Source: Alicyclobacillus tolerans (GTDB lineage Bacteria > Bacillota > Bacilli > Alicyclobacillales > Alicyclobacillaceae). From it: a stretch of 64,000 nt of DNA. The stretch is taken from the NCBI RefSeq assembly GCF_021739485.1, contig NZ_JAJFNK010000001.1, forward strand, positions 1-64,000, written 5' to 3'. The position numbers were made by a program, and so were the translations under genes. The notes beneath the pieces were generated by a model. It made no database searches, was not told where the DNA came from, and saw nothing but the letters and a program-made list of their open reading frames with translations. The first letter of the stretch is position 1. Each line of letters starts with the position of its first letter. Below are positions 41,408 to 50,920 of this stretch, in pieces.

Positions 41408-43333
41408 ATGATGCTAGAAAATCTCACCGCTGCACCTCTTAACGTAGGGCACTTAACGTTAAACAACCGGTTGATTCATGTGGCAACCGTCGGGAACTAC
41501 GGGAAAAACGGATTACCGACCGAAAAACAGGCGGCGTATTACCGGAGGAGAGCTGAAGGAGGCGTCGGGCTAATTGTTACAGAGGGATTTTCAGTGCATC
41601 CTAGTTCCCAACCCAACCCCTCTGTGGTTCACTGCTATGATCCAAAGGCAAAACAGGGTATGGAAAGGATCGCGAATGTCTGTCATGATTTTGGCGTCCC
41701 AATTCTCATGCAGCTCTGGCACGTTGGACGACAACAGCTTTGGGGTCCAGTTGGGTCTCCCTGGGGTGTATCGAGTTTGCCAGATGCGTTAAGCGGGGTC
41801 GTGCCCCATGTGATGACCGAAAGGGAAATCCAAGAAATCGAACAGGCCTTTGTAGAAGCCGCAGTCACGGCTCAGCAATGTGGGTTTGACGGAGTCGAAT
41901 TGCATGGCGCGCATGGCTACCTCATTACACAGTTTTTATCGCCGTGGACCAATAAGCGAGCAGACCATTATGGCGATCGGTTGTACTTCTTGAAAACCAT
42001 CCTTCAACGCATCCGCAAGGCTTGCGGGAAGGATTTCGCCATTGCAATAAAACTCAGCGGCAGTGAATTTGTACAGGGCGGGCTGGATGTCCAAGACACG
42101 AAAAGCATCGTCGATGATATTACAAGTGACGGACTCGTAGACCTTATCTCAATTAATCAGGGGAACTTCAGTCTCAGTTTAGAAAAACATGTTCCGGACA
42201 TGCATTATCCCCAAGCGCCGTTTCGAGACATTATTGCTCAAGTTCGGACAGCCGCAAATGGTGTACCTGTGGCTGGGATCGGAAGGATCACCGATCAAAC
42301 GACTGCAAACCAGCTCTTGAAAGATGGGATTTGCGATCTCATTGGCATGGCTAGAGGTCTCATTAGCGATCCAGACCTTCCACGGAAGTGGACTGGGTTG
42401 AGTGAAGAACCTGTCCGCAATTGTATTTCTTGTAACGTGTGTTGGGGTACCATTCACAGTGGGAAAGAGATGCTGTGCATTCAGAATTCCGAGGTAGGCA
42501 GTGAAGAGACGTTCGTGTACACGAAAGCCTCTCATCCCAAAACCATCCATGTCATTGGCGGGGGACCGGCTGGAATGGAGGCCGCGTGGGTAGCGGCAAG
42601 CCGGGGACATAAAGTGACGTTGTGGGAAAAGGAGGCATTCCTCGGAGGTCAGGTACGCGTCTTGGCCGACTTGTCCGGATTACAGGGGTACGGCGATATT
42701 ATCCGGTATCAACAGAATCAACTCTCCCGCTACGGTGTGGAAGTGGTCTGTGGAAGAGAAATCGGTACACAAGAACTCGCACAGATGTCAAATGCAACGG
42801 TCATTGTCGCAACAGGGTCTGTCCCCCAAAGATACCCGCAAGTCCTCGCTCCCTTAAACCCAGTTTATCCTAAGCAATTGAATTCGCTGAGAACCAAAAG
42901 CCCCGCTAAAGTGTTTGTGTTTGACGAGAGCGGAAATTATCATGCCTATGGGCCGTTGGTAGAGTTAGCTCAGTTGGGATGGAGTGCCGTTTTGATTACA
43001 ACGCGTACAGAACTCGGAATGGGTCTAGACTACTTGTCCCGAATTGGCCTTCATCGCAGACTGCGCCAACATTCTGTGGAAGTCTTGACCGGTTTTGATG
43101 TGGCTGAAGTCACGGACTCGGAAGTCATTCTCAGAGATGTATTCATCGGGGAGACTCGTTCTCTTGACAGGCCGAATGCGGTCGTCTGGGCAGGGGCTCG
43201 GGAAGCCAACGATGACTTGTGGCGAAACGAAAAGATTCAGTTTCTGCCATTGCGCCCAATTGGCGATGCATACTCACCTCGAAACATCCTATCGGCCATC
43301 CACGAAGGAAACCGGATTGGCAGAACGGTTTGA
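41408..43333 (+). CDS. Old-yellow-enzyme / FAD-dependent oxidoreductase fusion (FadH/TMADH type)
   Basis: A 641-residue protein with an N-terminal FMN TIM barrel (about 1-340; GVELHGAHGYLITQFLSPW is the catalytic region), a [4Fe-4S] site at about residues 338-356 and a C-terminal FAD/NAD module starting with VIGGGPAGMEAAWVAASRGH. Such enzymes reduce activated double bonds or oxidatively demethylate amines. The cysteines are spaced C-x2-C-x2-C-x11-C, closer to trimethylamine dehydrogenase than to FadH (C-x2-C-x3-C). It starts the second half of the catabolic region and is close to the TPP gene (26-base gap). Confidence 0.9.
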   Translation: MMLENLTAAPLNVGHLTLNNRLIHVATVGNYGKNGLPTEKQAAYYRRRAEGGVGLIVTEGFSVHPSSQPNPSVVHCYDPKAKQGMERIANVCHDFGVPILMQLWHVGRQQLWGPVGSPWGVSSLPDALSGVVPHVMTEREIQEIEQAFVEAAVTAQQCGFDGVELHGAHGYLITQFLSPWTNKRADHYGDRLYFLKTILQRIRKACGKDFAIAIKLSGSEFVQGGLDVQDTKSIVDDITSDGLVDLISINQGNFSLSLEKHVPDMHYPQAPFRDIIAQVRTAANGVPVAGIGRITDQTTANQLLKDGICDLIGMARGLISDPDLPRKWTGLSEEPVRNCISCNVCWGTIHSGKEMLCIQNSEVGSEETFVYTKASHPKTIHVIGGGPAGMEAAWVAASRGHKVTLWEKEAFLGGQVRVLADLSGLQGYGDIIRYQQNQLSRYGVEVVCGREIGTQELAQMSNATVIVATGSVPQRYPQVLAPLNPVYPKQLNSLRTKSPAKVFVFDESGNYHAYGPLVELAQLGWSAVLITTRTELGMGLDYLSRIGLHRRLRQHSVEVLTGFDVAEVTDSEVILRDVFIGETRSLDRPNAVVWAGAREANDDLWRNEKIQFLPLRPIGDAYSPRNILSAIHEGNRIGRTV

Positions 43334-43358
43334 TTTTGAACGAAAGGGGGGAACGTGA

Positions 43359-44963
43359 TTGAAAGTCAATGAGTTTTTAGTGGAAACTCTGGCGATGAAT
43401 GGAGTGAAATATGTCTTTGGAAATCCCGGAACAACTGAAATCGCTTTAGTGAGGATGTCCGGTCAAGCCGTCTACCCTGAGTATGTCACTGTGCTCAGCG
43501 AACTTGCCGCAGTCGCTATGGCCGATGGTTACGCGAGGGCAACTCGCAGCCTCGGCGTCGTGAATTTACATGCGGCTCCCGGATTAGGAAACGGAATGGG
43601 GTCTTTAAGTACGGCTCGGGCCGCGAAAACTCCGTTGCTCGTTTTAATAGGTGCTCAGGACCGCCGCCATCTTCATACTCGTCCCATTTTGGATGGTCCT
43701 TTGGAAGCCATGGCATCTTCAGTCAGTAAAGCCGTATATACGCTCCATTCCTTGCAGGATGCGGCTTTTTATGTTGAGAAAGCGATTCGATTGGCTCTTA
43801 CTCCGCCTCGCGGACCTGTCGCTTTAATTTGTCCCATGGACCTTATGGAACAAGAAGGTATCGATGAAAGACCGCGCCGGATTTTTCAACCTGGGTTATC
43901 TGGATTGACCGAAGAAGACGCAGAGCTTTATCTGCGTTTTCTCACTGACTCCCAACACCTTGCTGTGGTCGCTTCCGAAGAAGTCTATTGGGACCAGGCC
44001 GGCACGGAGCTCGAAGTATTGGCGCGCGCTACAGGGGCGCATATCTATGCAGCACCTTACACAGGTGTGCTTCCTGTCTCTTCGGCTGCGCAAAGTTTTG
44101 CGGGTTACCTGCCGCCGAGCAAACGCAAAATTGAGCGGTTGTTAGAAGCCTACGATGGTCTGTTGTTCCTGGGAGTGACGGGTTTAAGAACAACATTGTA
44201 CAGCTCTGGAGAACTGCTTCAAGTGAAGGCCTGGATTGGGGAGGACCCAGACGTTGTGGTGCCTGATACGGAGTACAAAATTGCCCGAGTCGCGGATATT
44301 AAAAGCGCTCTTCGGCAGATCAACGCAAAATTGGAACCAAAGGTCATGGGGACAGATTTGCCTGTACGCCCCTCATATGAGTGGCACGAGACGGGTGCAG
44401 GCACCCATCCGTCGACGGTTGTTGAGAAACTGTTAAAAATGTTCTCGGACTCCTTACTTGTGGATGAGTCTGGTCTTTCAACCACGGATGTAAGGGCATT
44501 TATGAAGGTTTCAGACGGGGATTACATCATGAATGGATCCGGAGGGATTGGATGGGCTTTACCCGCGTCTGTTGGAATCCAAATGGCGAATCCGAAGAGG
44601 ACAGTACTGGCATTGATTGGGGACGGCTCCGCGATCTATGGCAGTGAAGCCATGTGGACAGCTTCTAAACACGGAACTCGCATTGTCCTCATCGTGTTTG
44701 CAAATGGTCAATATGCAACTTTAAATTCGGCCGCAAAAGTTTTGACAAACGAATCTTCTCTCAACAATTTTTCCTTGGCCCATCCGGCGATCGACTTTGG
44801 TGGACTTGCAAAAATGTACGATTGGAAGCATTTCCGCGTCGCAGAGGCGGACGACTTGGACAGGGTGCTTCAAATGCTAGTGACAGGCGTCGAAAACAAC
44901 ACATTGGTTGAGGTTGTTTTAGATGCAAACACGATTCCAATCACTGCGGAGGACCACTTTTAA
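43359..44963 (+). CDS. Thiamine-diphosphate enzyme, benzoylformate-decarboxylase-like
   Basis: A 534-residue TPP enzyme. The activating Glu is in VLSELAAVAMADGYAR, the catalytic-type His in NLHAAPGLGNGMGSL, and the TPP/Mg motif is GDGSAIYGSEAMWTA ... NGQYATLN in the C-terminal domain. The His-Ala-Ala-Pro-Gly stretch resembles benzoylformate decarboxylase more than acetolactate synthase. TTG start with AAGGGGGGAAC upstream. It probably decarboxylates an alpha-keto acid, perhaps an aryl-glyoxylate, made by the flavoenzyme or aldolases nearby. Confidence 0.87.
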   Translation: MKVNEFLVETLAMNGVKYVFGNPGTTEIALVRMSGQAVYPEYVTVLSELAAVAMADGYARATRSLGVVNLHAAPGLGNGMGSLSTARAAKTPLLVLIGAQDRRHLHTRPILDGPLEAMASSVSKAVYTLHSLQDAAFYVEKAIRLALTPPRGPVALICPMDLMEQEGIDERPRRIFQPGLSGLTEEDAELYLRFLTDSQHLAVVASEEVYWDQAGTELEVLARATGAHIYAAPYTGVLPVSSAAQSFAGYLPPSKRKIERLLEAYDGLLFLGVTGLRTTLYSSGELLQVKAWIGEDPDVVVPDTEYKIARVADIKSALRQINAKLEPKVMGTDLPVRPSYEWHETGAGTHPSTVVEKLLKMFSDSLLVDESGLSTTDVRAFMKVSDGDYIMNGSGGIGWALPASVGIQMANPKRTVLALIGDGSAIYGSEAMWTASKHGTRIVLIVFANGQYATLNSAAKVLTNESSLNNFSLAHPAIDFGGLAKMYDWKHFRVAEADDLDRVLQMLVTGVENNTLVEVVLDANTIPITAEDHF

Positions 44964-44979
44964 CAAGGGGGGAAGAATC

Positions 44980-45633
44980 TTGAGTGAAGAGATTATTGAA
45001 CAGTTAAAAGGCATTTCTATTGCCGCAGTATCGGATGCGATGGATCGCCTTGGGATTTCTGGGACCTGCCTTGGGATACAGCCTCTGAGGTATGGTTTTA
45101 CGATGGTAGGACGGAGTTATACCGTGCGGTACCTGCCGCTTGGCCAAACTCAAGGAACCGTGGGAGACTACATCGACGAAATTCCTGAAGGCTCAGTGGT
45201 TGTACTGGACAATGCTGGTCGCACCGATTGTACGGTGTGGGGGGACATACTTACTGCGGTGGCACACCAAAAAGGGTTGGCTGGTACCGTGATCGATGGA
45301 GTATGTCGCGATGTCCGTCACAGCCTCGACCTAAATTATCCCATTTTTAGCCGAGGGCAATTTATGAGAACGGGCAAAAACCGGGTTGAAATGGTGGCCA
45401 CATGTGTCCCAGTGAACATCGCCGGGGTGCCGGTAAGAACTGGAGACATTGTTTATGGAAGTGACGACGGAGTCCTTGTGATTCCTCAGGAAGTGGAGCG
45501 GGAAGTGGCAAACATTGCGCAAGAGATTGAACAATCCGAAGAGGCGATCCGAAAAGAGGTCATGACCGGAATCTCCTTAAGAGATGCCCGGAAGAAACAC
45601 GGCTATCACACCCTGCAGTCTCCCAAATTGTGA
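44980..45633 (+). CDS. RraA/HMG-aldolase-family protein
   Basis: A 217-residue RraA-fold protein, with GTVIDGVCRDVRHSLDLNYP holding the Arg-Asp pair and GDIVYGSDDGVLVIP at the C-terminal side. The TTG at 44980 is chosen because AAGGGGGGAAGAATC lies directly upstream; frames beginning earlier overlap the TPP gene and have no binding site. It is only moderately similar to the RraA protein at 39094, so the two probably handle different keto acids. It lies in a tight operon with TPP, DUF2848 and amidase genes. Confidence 0.85.
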   Translation: MSEEIIEQLKGISIAAVSDAMDRLGISGTCLGIQPLRYGFTMVGRSYTVRYLPLGQTQGTVGDYIDEIPEGSVVVLDNAGRTDCTVWGDILTAVAHQKGLAGTVIDGVCRDVRHSLDLNYPIFSRGQFMRTGKNRVEMVATCVPVNIAGVPVRTGDIVYGSDDGVLVIPQEVEREVANIAQEIEQSEEAIRKEVMTGISLRDARKKHGYHTLQSPKL

Positions 45634-45679
45634 GATTGGGCCTGATGAGGCTGTTGCACGATTCGAAGGAGGAATACTC

Positions 45680-46354
45680 ATGGTCAAATTATCGTTTGAA
45701 GTCATGGAGCAAGGCCAGATTGCGTTTCCAGTCGAGTCCGTGATTTGCGTCGGTTATTCGGGGCGGAATCGGGATGCTGTTATGAAACACATTCATGAAC
45801 TCAAGGAACTCGGGGTTCCGGAACCCAATGAAGTACCGACCATCTTTCCAGTGAGTAACAACAGTGTAACTCAAGCTTCAAATATACAAGTCGTGGGAGA
45901 CACTACATCCGGAGAAGTCGAATTTGTGCTATTGATTAGCGGGGACGAGACCTTTGTTACGGTTGGTTCGGACCATACAGACCGGAGCTTTGAAACGGTC
46001 AGCATACCGCACTCGAAACAATTGTGTGCAAAGCCGCTTGCCAATCAGGTGTGGGAATTGGGATCCGTAATGGACCACTGGGATGAGATTTCTTTAACTT
46101 GTGAAATTTGGAATGGGGACGCCTGGGAGGTTTACCAAAACGGAAGGGTTTCCGGCATACTAGATGTCGATTCTATTTTATCTTTTGCTCACGAACGGCA
46201 GAGAATTGACCCTCGCGGTACGGTGGTTTTTTGCGGGACGGTTCCCATTCATAGTGGAAAGTTTCGGTATGCCGATGCATACCGGCTAACCATTTCTGAC
46301 CCAGTCTTAAACAGGGCCATTGTCCATGAATACAATGTGGACAACATTGCCTGA
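45680..46354 (+). CDS. DUF2848-family protein
   Basis: A 224-residue protein that I assign to the DUF2848 family from its opening VESVICVGYSGRNRDAVMKH, the IHELKELGVPEPNEVPTIFPV segment and the late GTVVFCGTVPI. These resemble the fumarylacetoacetate-hydrolase-like fold (GT-ppGVG type ending), so a hydrolase of acyl-pyruvate-like compounds is possible, but no activity is established. AAGGAGGA lies upstream of the ATG at 45680. It is commonly found, as here, in catabolic operons next to amidases. Confidence 0.78.
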   Translation: MVKLSFEVMEQGQIAFPVESVICVGYSGRNRDAVMKHIHELKELGVPEPNEVPTIFPVSNNSVTQASNIQVVGDTTSGEVEFVLLISGDETFVTVGSDHTDRSFETVSIPHSKQLCAKPLANQVWELGSVMDHWDEISLTCEIWNGDAWEVYQNGRVSGILDVDSILSFAHERQRIDPRGTVVFCGTVPIHSGKFRYADAYRLTISDPVLNRAIVHEYNVDNIA

Positions 46355-46433
46355 TAGAGCCTATACTATCTGTTAATTTTGATGGGTTTGGTTACTCGTT
46401 TGGCGATTCGCACTGTTGAGAGGAGAAAACCCC

Positions 46434-47840
46434 ATGGAAACGAAGCAAGACAATCATCCCCTGGAATGGAGTCTCATGGACCTTGCCAAAAAGATTCAAG
46501 ACAAGGAAGTCTCTTGTGTTGAGATGACTCGAATCTCTTTGGATCATATCAAGAAAACGAACCCGGAAATCAACGCCTTTATTACTATCATGGAAGAGTC
46601 TGCTCTTGATGCAGCCCGTCAAGCACAACGGGAAGTTATGGACGGCAAAATACGAAGCCCTCTGCATGGGGTTCCCATTGCCTTAAAGGATCTGATTGAC
46701 GTCACGGGCGTTCCTGCCAGCTGTGGATCCGAAGTTTATAAGGATTATGTCCCGAGTGTGGATGCTGAGATCGTCACTCGTTTACAAAACGCCGGAGCGA
46801 TTATCGTTGGAAAGCTCAACATGCACGAGTTTGCTTATGGGACCACTGGAGACCGGTCTTATTTTGGTGCTGTTCGTAATCCGCATAATGCAAATAAAAT
46901 TACCGGGGGATCCAGTTCCGGTTCCGGAGCCGCTGTCGCAAACCATTCCGTTTTCGCAGCCATCGGATCGGATACCGGAGGGTCGATACGAATTCCTGCG
47001 TCCTGCTGCGGTATTGTGGGAATGAAACCGACGTTTGGATTGGTGAGCAAGCATGGGGCTAAGGCATTAAGTTGGTCGTTAGATCACTTAGGTCCCATGA
47101 CGAGAACCGTGAAAGACAATGCTGCGATGCTGAACTCTCTTGCCGGTTACGACGAAAAGGATCCGTATTCGGTGCGCCTGGCACACCCTGACTATATGGA
47201 CGGAATAGACCTGGGAATAGAGGGGCGAACCATTGGCATCCCGACATCCTTTTACCTTGACGTGATCGATAACTCGGTTGCAAGTCTCTTTAAGCAAGCT
47301 GTTCAGCTCATGGAGAAACAAGGAGCAAAAATTGTAGGGGTAGACCTGCCGCACATGAATGAACTACTAGCCGCGCAGCAAACCATTCTAGCTGCCGAAG
47401 CTTATTGCGCCTTGGAAAAGGAGGTTCAAGAGGAACCCGGAAAAATTCATCCAGAAGTCCGGGAGAGAATTCTTTCCGGGAGATCTATTGAAGCCAGTGA
47501 GTATATTCGGATGCTCCAAGTGAAACGTTTGGCGACAAACATGTTTCTTGACGCGTTCGACAGAGTGGACTCTATCATGACTCCTACCCTGTGTGTTGGA
47601 CCTGCAGATATTGGTACTCGCGAAATCGAATTAAACGGGACGCAATACCTTTATCCGAAGTTATTAAACCGGTTAACAGGCCCATCCAACACCACGGGGA
47701 TGCCAGCCATCTCAGTACCGGGTGGGGACTTGCCCGATGGGATGCCGATGGGAGTCCAGTTTATTGGAAAACCCTTCAACGAGTCAATGTTGTACCGGGT
47801 CGCTTACGCCTTGGAACAAGCGGTTTTGGGAAGTGAATAG
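46434..47840 (+). CDS. Amidase (amidase signature family)
   Basis: A 468-residue amidase. The Ser-cis-Ser-Lys triad is visible: Lys in GVPIALKDLIDVTG near residue 83, and the two serines in GGSSSGSGAAVANH and GSDTGGSIRIPASCCG near residues 155-185. These enzymes hydrolyse C-N amide bonds. The ATG at 46434 follows GAGAGGAGA. Last gene of the second catabolic region, followed by a strong hairpin. A role in releasing an amino group or ammonia from the substrate fits the operon; GatA is unlikely because GatC and GatB are absent. Confidence 0.9.
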   Translation: METKQDNHPLEWSLMDLAKKIQDKEVSCVEMTRISLDHIKKTNPEINAFITIMEESALDAARQAQREVMDGKIRSPLHGVPIALKDLIDVTGVPASCGSEVYKDYVPSVDAEIVTRLQNAGAIIVGKLNMHEFAYGTTGDRSYFGAVRNPHNANKITGGSSSGSGAAVANHSVFAAIGSDTGGSIRIPASCCGIVGMKPTFGLVSKHGAKALSWSLDHLGPMTRTVKDNAAMLNSLAGYDEKDPYSVRLAHPDYMDGIDLGIEGRTIGIPTSFYLDVIDNSVASLFKQAVQLMEKQGAKIVGVDLPHMNELLAAQQTILAAEAYCALEKEVQEEPGKIHPEVRERILSGRSIEASEYIRMLQVKRLATNMFLDAFDRVDSIMTPTLCVGPADIGTREIELNGTQYLYPKLLNRLTGPSNTTGMPAISVPGGDLPDGMPMGVQFIGKPFNESMLYRVAYALEQAVLGSE

Positions 47841-47881
47841 ATAAAACTCACTGCCTGAAAGGTGCAGTGCTTAACTGGAGC

Positions 47882-47917
47882 AAAGTAACCAACTCCACTG
47901 TCGGAGTTGGTTACTTT
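47882..47917. terminator. Bidirectional terminator between amidase and phosphotriesterase genes
   Basis: A perfect 15-bp stem (AAAGTAACCAACTCC / GGAGTTGGTTACTTT) around a six-base loop, between convergent genes. It works in both directions through its own A and T ends. Confidence 0.88.
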
Positions 47918-48009
47918 CGCAGAGTGGTATTTTATGCTTTCTAATACGTGTGGCAATGTAACGTTTCTGAATTGGTCCGGCCGCAGCAGACTCATTGTCA
48001 CGCCAGGAA

Positions 48010-48957
48010 TCAGCTTTCAAACCAGCGCCGGACGTTCCCGGCCAACATGGCTTGAATTTGTTCCTCTGTGACACCGCCGTCTCTGAGTACCGGCAGGATC
48101 TCGTCAAGGACGTACGTCATGGACCACTTGGGAACCAATTGCTTAACCAGCTCTTCCGGGAACCAATCAATGGTGCAGCAGTAATCTTGCGACAGCAGCA
48201 TTTGATTGGCATAGCCGAGTTTGGCGAGTTGAATTACGGTGTCATTGCGCCGCTCGGTCGCAATGCCCAGTGGACGGTCTAGTCCATAACGGTCCATTCC
48301 GATAAAGGCCCCGCGTGCTAAAACCTGAAAAATATAATCTAGACTGTCTGTATCCCCCGTGTGGCCAATCAGCACACGTTTGGGGTCTACCCCCTCTTCT
48401 TTAAAAATGTCCAGTTGTTTGAGTCCCGTGCCGCTGGCCGGATGCGAGTGGGTCATAATCGGTACACCCGTTCGTTTGTGGGCGCGTGCGGCAGCTCGAA
48501 GTACCTTTTCGACATCGGGGGTCACACCCTGGGCATCGGTGGCACATTTAAGAAAGCCGGCCTTAATACTCGTGTTTTGGATACCGACTTCAATATCCCG
48601 AACAAAAACATCGGCCATATAGTCGATGCTCCGGTTTTGGAAGTGGGGCGGTATATAGTGGTACGAATAGATTCCGGTGGCGCCAATAATCTGCATTCCA
48701 GTGGCTTTTGCGACTCGTTCCATAAACCGAACGTCACGGCCTAACTCCATGACAGTGGGGTCACAAATGGTTCGAATGCCCCTTTCTTTGACAGCAAGGA
48801 CTTGTTCAACGGCCTTTTGAAATTCGTATTCTTCGTCGTATAGATGGGGAAACTGAACGGCTACAGACTCTGAGCGCGTACGCAGGTGCTCATGGACCAA
48901 AGTCAACCCAAGTTCAGAGCTGTCAATCGGTCCGGTGATGGTTTGAATCAACGCCAT
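48010..48957 (-). CDS. Phosphotriesterase-family (lactonase-like) metal hydrolase
   Basis: A 315-residue TIM-barrel hydrolase. The binuclear metal ligands are in LTLVHEHLR (HxH), KAGFLKCATD (carbamylated Lys), THSHPASGTG, LIGHTGDTD and LSQDYC (Asp). The family includes phosphotriesterase-like lactonases. GGGAGGTAGAC lies upstream of the ATG on the minus strand. It is a single-gene unit. A lactone or ester product of the neighbouring pathway is a plausible substrate. Confidence 0.9.
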   Translation of the reverse strand: MALIQTITGPIDSSELGLTLVHEHLRTRSESVAVQFPHLYDEEYEFQKAVEQVLAVKERGIRTICDPTVMELGRDVRFMERVAKATGMQIIGATGIYSYHYIPPHFQNRSIDYMADVFVRDIEVGIQNTSIKAGFLKCATDAQGVTPDVEKVLRAAARAHKRTGVPIMTHSHPASGTGLKQLDIFKEEGVDPKRVLIGHTGDTDSLDYIFQVLARGAFIGMDRYGLDRPLGIATERRNDTVIQLAKLGYANQMLLSQDYCCTIDWFPEELVKQLVPKWSMTYVLDEILPVLRDGGVTEEQIQAMLAGNVRRWFES

Positions 48958-49304
48958 TTTGTCTACCTCCCATTTTCACATTGTTGTGAGGCAATACTAG
49001 AGCACCTCCTTCACCACTGGGTGGGCTCATTTTCCGCTCGCTTCATCCTCCACACACTGTTACCGTTAAGAACCCAGCCGTTTTCTAACGATTTTCTCCG
49101 TCTGTTTCAGTTCTCTCTCTCTCTATCTATCTACTATACTATTAACAATATTCCATTTATATGCCCAATTTAAATTGTATGGGAATTATCCGCTGCGTTT
49201 GCAGTGTCGTGCTGCCGTTGTCAGAGCGACGATTGGGCTGTGTCAGGCTTGAGGATGGGGGACGGGGGCTGTCAAAGGCATTGGATAGAACAGCCCCTTG
49301 CCGA
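48958..49304. other. Intergenic region with simple-sequence repeats
   Basis: No gene is seen. A run of TC dinucleotides followed by TATC units lies at 49112-49132 (GATA and GA repeats when read toward the phosphotriesterase gene). The glnA terminator candidate is at the right end. Promoter elements for the minus-strand hydrolase are not clear. Confidence 0.5.
49265..49297 (-). terminator. Candidate glnA terminator
   Basis: GGGGCTGT pairs with ACAGCCCC over a 17-base loop, eight bases after the glnA stop. No T run follows on the minus strand. Confidence 0.5.
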
Positions 49305-50642
49305 TTAGTACAATTTAAGGTACTGTTCTCTCTCCCACGGATGAACGGTCGAACGGTACATATCCCATTCCACCGATTTCGCCTGGTGATAGTGCAAGAG
49401 TGCGTGGTCTCCTAATGCAGCCTGAATGACCTCATCCTCGGCCAAAGCTTCCATCGCCTCTTCCAAATTTTTTGGCAGTGTAAAGATGCCGGATTTTAGA
49501 CGTTCTTCTGGAGACATGCTATAGATGTTGCGGTTGATAGGAGGTTGCAATTTCAGTTGGTGGCGAATTCCGTCCAAGCCGGCTTTCAACATGACCGCGA
49601 TGGCTAGGTAGGGATTTGCAGCTGGGTCGGGGGACCTCAACTCGATCCGAGTGTTCATGCCGCGCCCTGCCGGAATTCGAACCAGCGGACTGCGGTTTTT
49701 ATGGGACCACGCGATGTAAAGCGGTGCCTCGTACCCTGGAACGAGTCGTTTGTAGCTGTTGACAAGAGGGTTGGTGATGGCTGTCATGGCCCGTGCGTGT
49801 TTTAAGATGCCTGCCAGGTAGTGCTGTGCCGTCTCGCTAAGTGATCCTTCTTGCGTTTCGTCGTAGAATGCGTTCGTTTGACCTCGAAAAAGGGACTGGT
49901 GAATGTGCATGCCCGAACCGTTTACGCCGAATAACGGTTTTGGCATGAAAGTGGCATGCAAACGGTGTTGGCGGGCGATGGTTTTGACCACGAGTTTAAA
50001 AGTGACGATGTTGTCTGCAGCTTTCAGTGCATTTGCGTATCGAAAGTCGATTTCGTGTTGACCGGGTGCGACTTCGTGATGAGATGCTTCCACTTCAAAT
50101 CCCATCTCTTCCAAAGTTAAAACGATGTCGCGGCGGCAGTTTTCTCCCAGGTCTACGGGAGCCAGGTCGAAGTACCCGCCATCGTCGTTGGTTTCAACAG
50201 TCGGTTCACCTTGTGGGTCTAACTTAAATAGAAAAAATTCCGGTTCGGACCCGACGTTCATGCTGGTAAACCCAAGTTCTTGCGCTTCTGCCAGAACTCT
50301 TTTTAAAATACCTCGCGGATCGCCAGCAAACGGCGTCCGTTTCGAGGTGTATACGTCACAAATCAGTCTTGCTACCTTGCGTCCTTGACTGGACCAGGGG
50401 AAAATCAGCCATGTGCTCAGATCTGGATACAGGTACATGTCGGATTCCTCAATCCGGACAAACCCTTCTATCGAGGACCCGTCAAACAAGATTCGGTTGT
50501 CCAACGCCTTTCCCAATTGATCGTATGGGATCTCGACGTTTTTAACCGACCCCAGCAGGTCGGTAAATTGAAGTCGAATGTATTGCACGTCCTGTTCTTT
50601 TGCCAGGCGCAGCACTTCTTCGCGAGTGTACGTTCGGTACAC
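49305..50642 (-). CDS. glnA: Glutamine synthetase type I
   Basis: A 445-residue glutamine synthetase (glutamate + NH4+ + ATP to glutamine). The N-terminal [37 protein letters not shown] and [11 protein letters not shown], the catalytic [14 protein letters not shown] and [19 protein letters not shown] mark the GSI-alpha type. The GTG at 50642 gives the family's normal length and N-terminus and follows AGAGGGG; a reading from 50753 would start inside the GlnR box and add 37 unlikely residues. The GSI-alpha enzyme is regulated by GlnR binding, not by adenylylation. Confidence 0.96.
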   Translation of the reverse strand: MYRTYTREEVLRLAKEQDVQYIRLQFTDLLGSVKNVEIPYDQLGKALDNRILFDGSSIEGFVRIEESDMYLYPDLSTWLIFPWSSQGRKVARLICDVYTSKRTPFAGDPRGILKRVLAEAQELGFTSMNVGSEPEFFLFKLDPQGEPTVETNDDGGYFDLAPVDLGENCRRDIVLTLEEMGFEVEASHHEVAPGQHEIDFRYANALKAADNIVTFKLVVKTIARQHRLHATFMPKPLFGVNGSGMHIHQSLFRGQTNAFYDETQEGSLSETAQHYLAGILKHARAMTAITNPLVNSYKRLVPGYEAPLYIAWSHKNRSPLVRIPAGRGMNTRIELRSPDPAANPYLAIAVMLKAGLDGIRHQLKLQPPINRNIYSMSPEERLKSGIFTLPKNLEEAMEALAEDEVIQAALGDHALLHYHQAKSVEWDMYRSTVHPWEREQYLKLY

Positions 50643-50735
50643 AGCCACCCCTCTTTTCGACACGGCGTTTGAAATGTAGGACTTGTCAGACAGTTTAACC
50701 TGGAGATACGAATATAGCAACAAATTACTCGAATA

Positions 50736-50752
50736 TGTTATATATAATAACA
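50736..50752. promoter_or_regulatory. GlnR box 3 (glnA)
   Basis: TGTTA-N7-TAACA, perfect consensus, about 94 bases before the glnA start. It overlaps the -35 position of a promoter whose -10 (minus strand TATATT) is at 50711-50716. Confidence 0.85.
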
Positions 50753-50819
50753 TATAGATTTGCTATTTTGATTAATAACTAGTTCATCTGACGGTTTAAA
50801 ATAAATGACTTTAAATTAC

Positions 50820-50848
50820 TTGACGCATTATATCTTTTGAATTATTTT
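50820..50848 (+). promoter_or_regulatory. Candidate promoter of DUF294 nucleotidyltransferase gene
   Basis: TTGACG, 17 bases, TATTTT. The next GlnR box starts 24 bases after the -10, nearly the same geometry as at amtB (23 bases). Confidence 0.5.
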
Positions 50849-50871
50849 GTTAAACATAAAAGAAATTATAA

Positions 50872-50888
50872 TGTAATAAAACATTACA
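50872..50888. promoter_or_regulatory. GlnR box 4 (DUF294 nucleotidyltransferase leader)
   Basis: TGTAA-N7-TTACA, perfect GlnR/TnrA consensus, ending 32 bases before the GTG start of the nucleotidyltransferase gene. Confidence 0.8.
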
Positions 50889-50920
50889 TATATTGTTCGT
50901 TTGAAATGGGGACAGTCTTT

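Noticed and set aside
46434-47840. Amidase as GatA of the aminoacyl-tRNA amidotransferase
   Set aside because: gatC and gatB are not adjacent and the operon is catabolic; a generic amidase is more likely.
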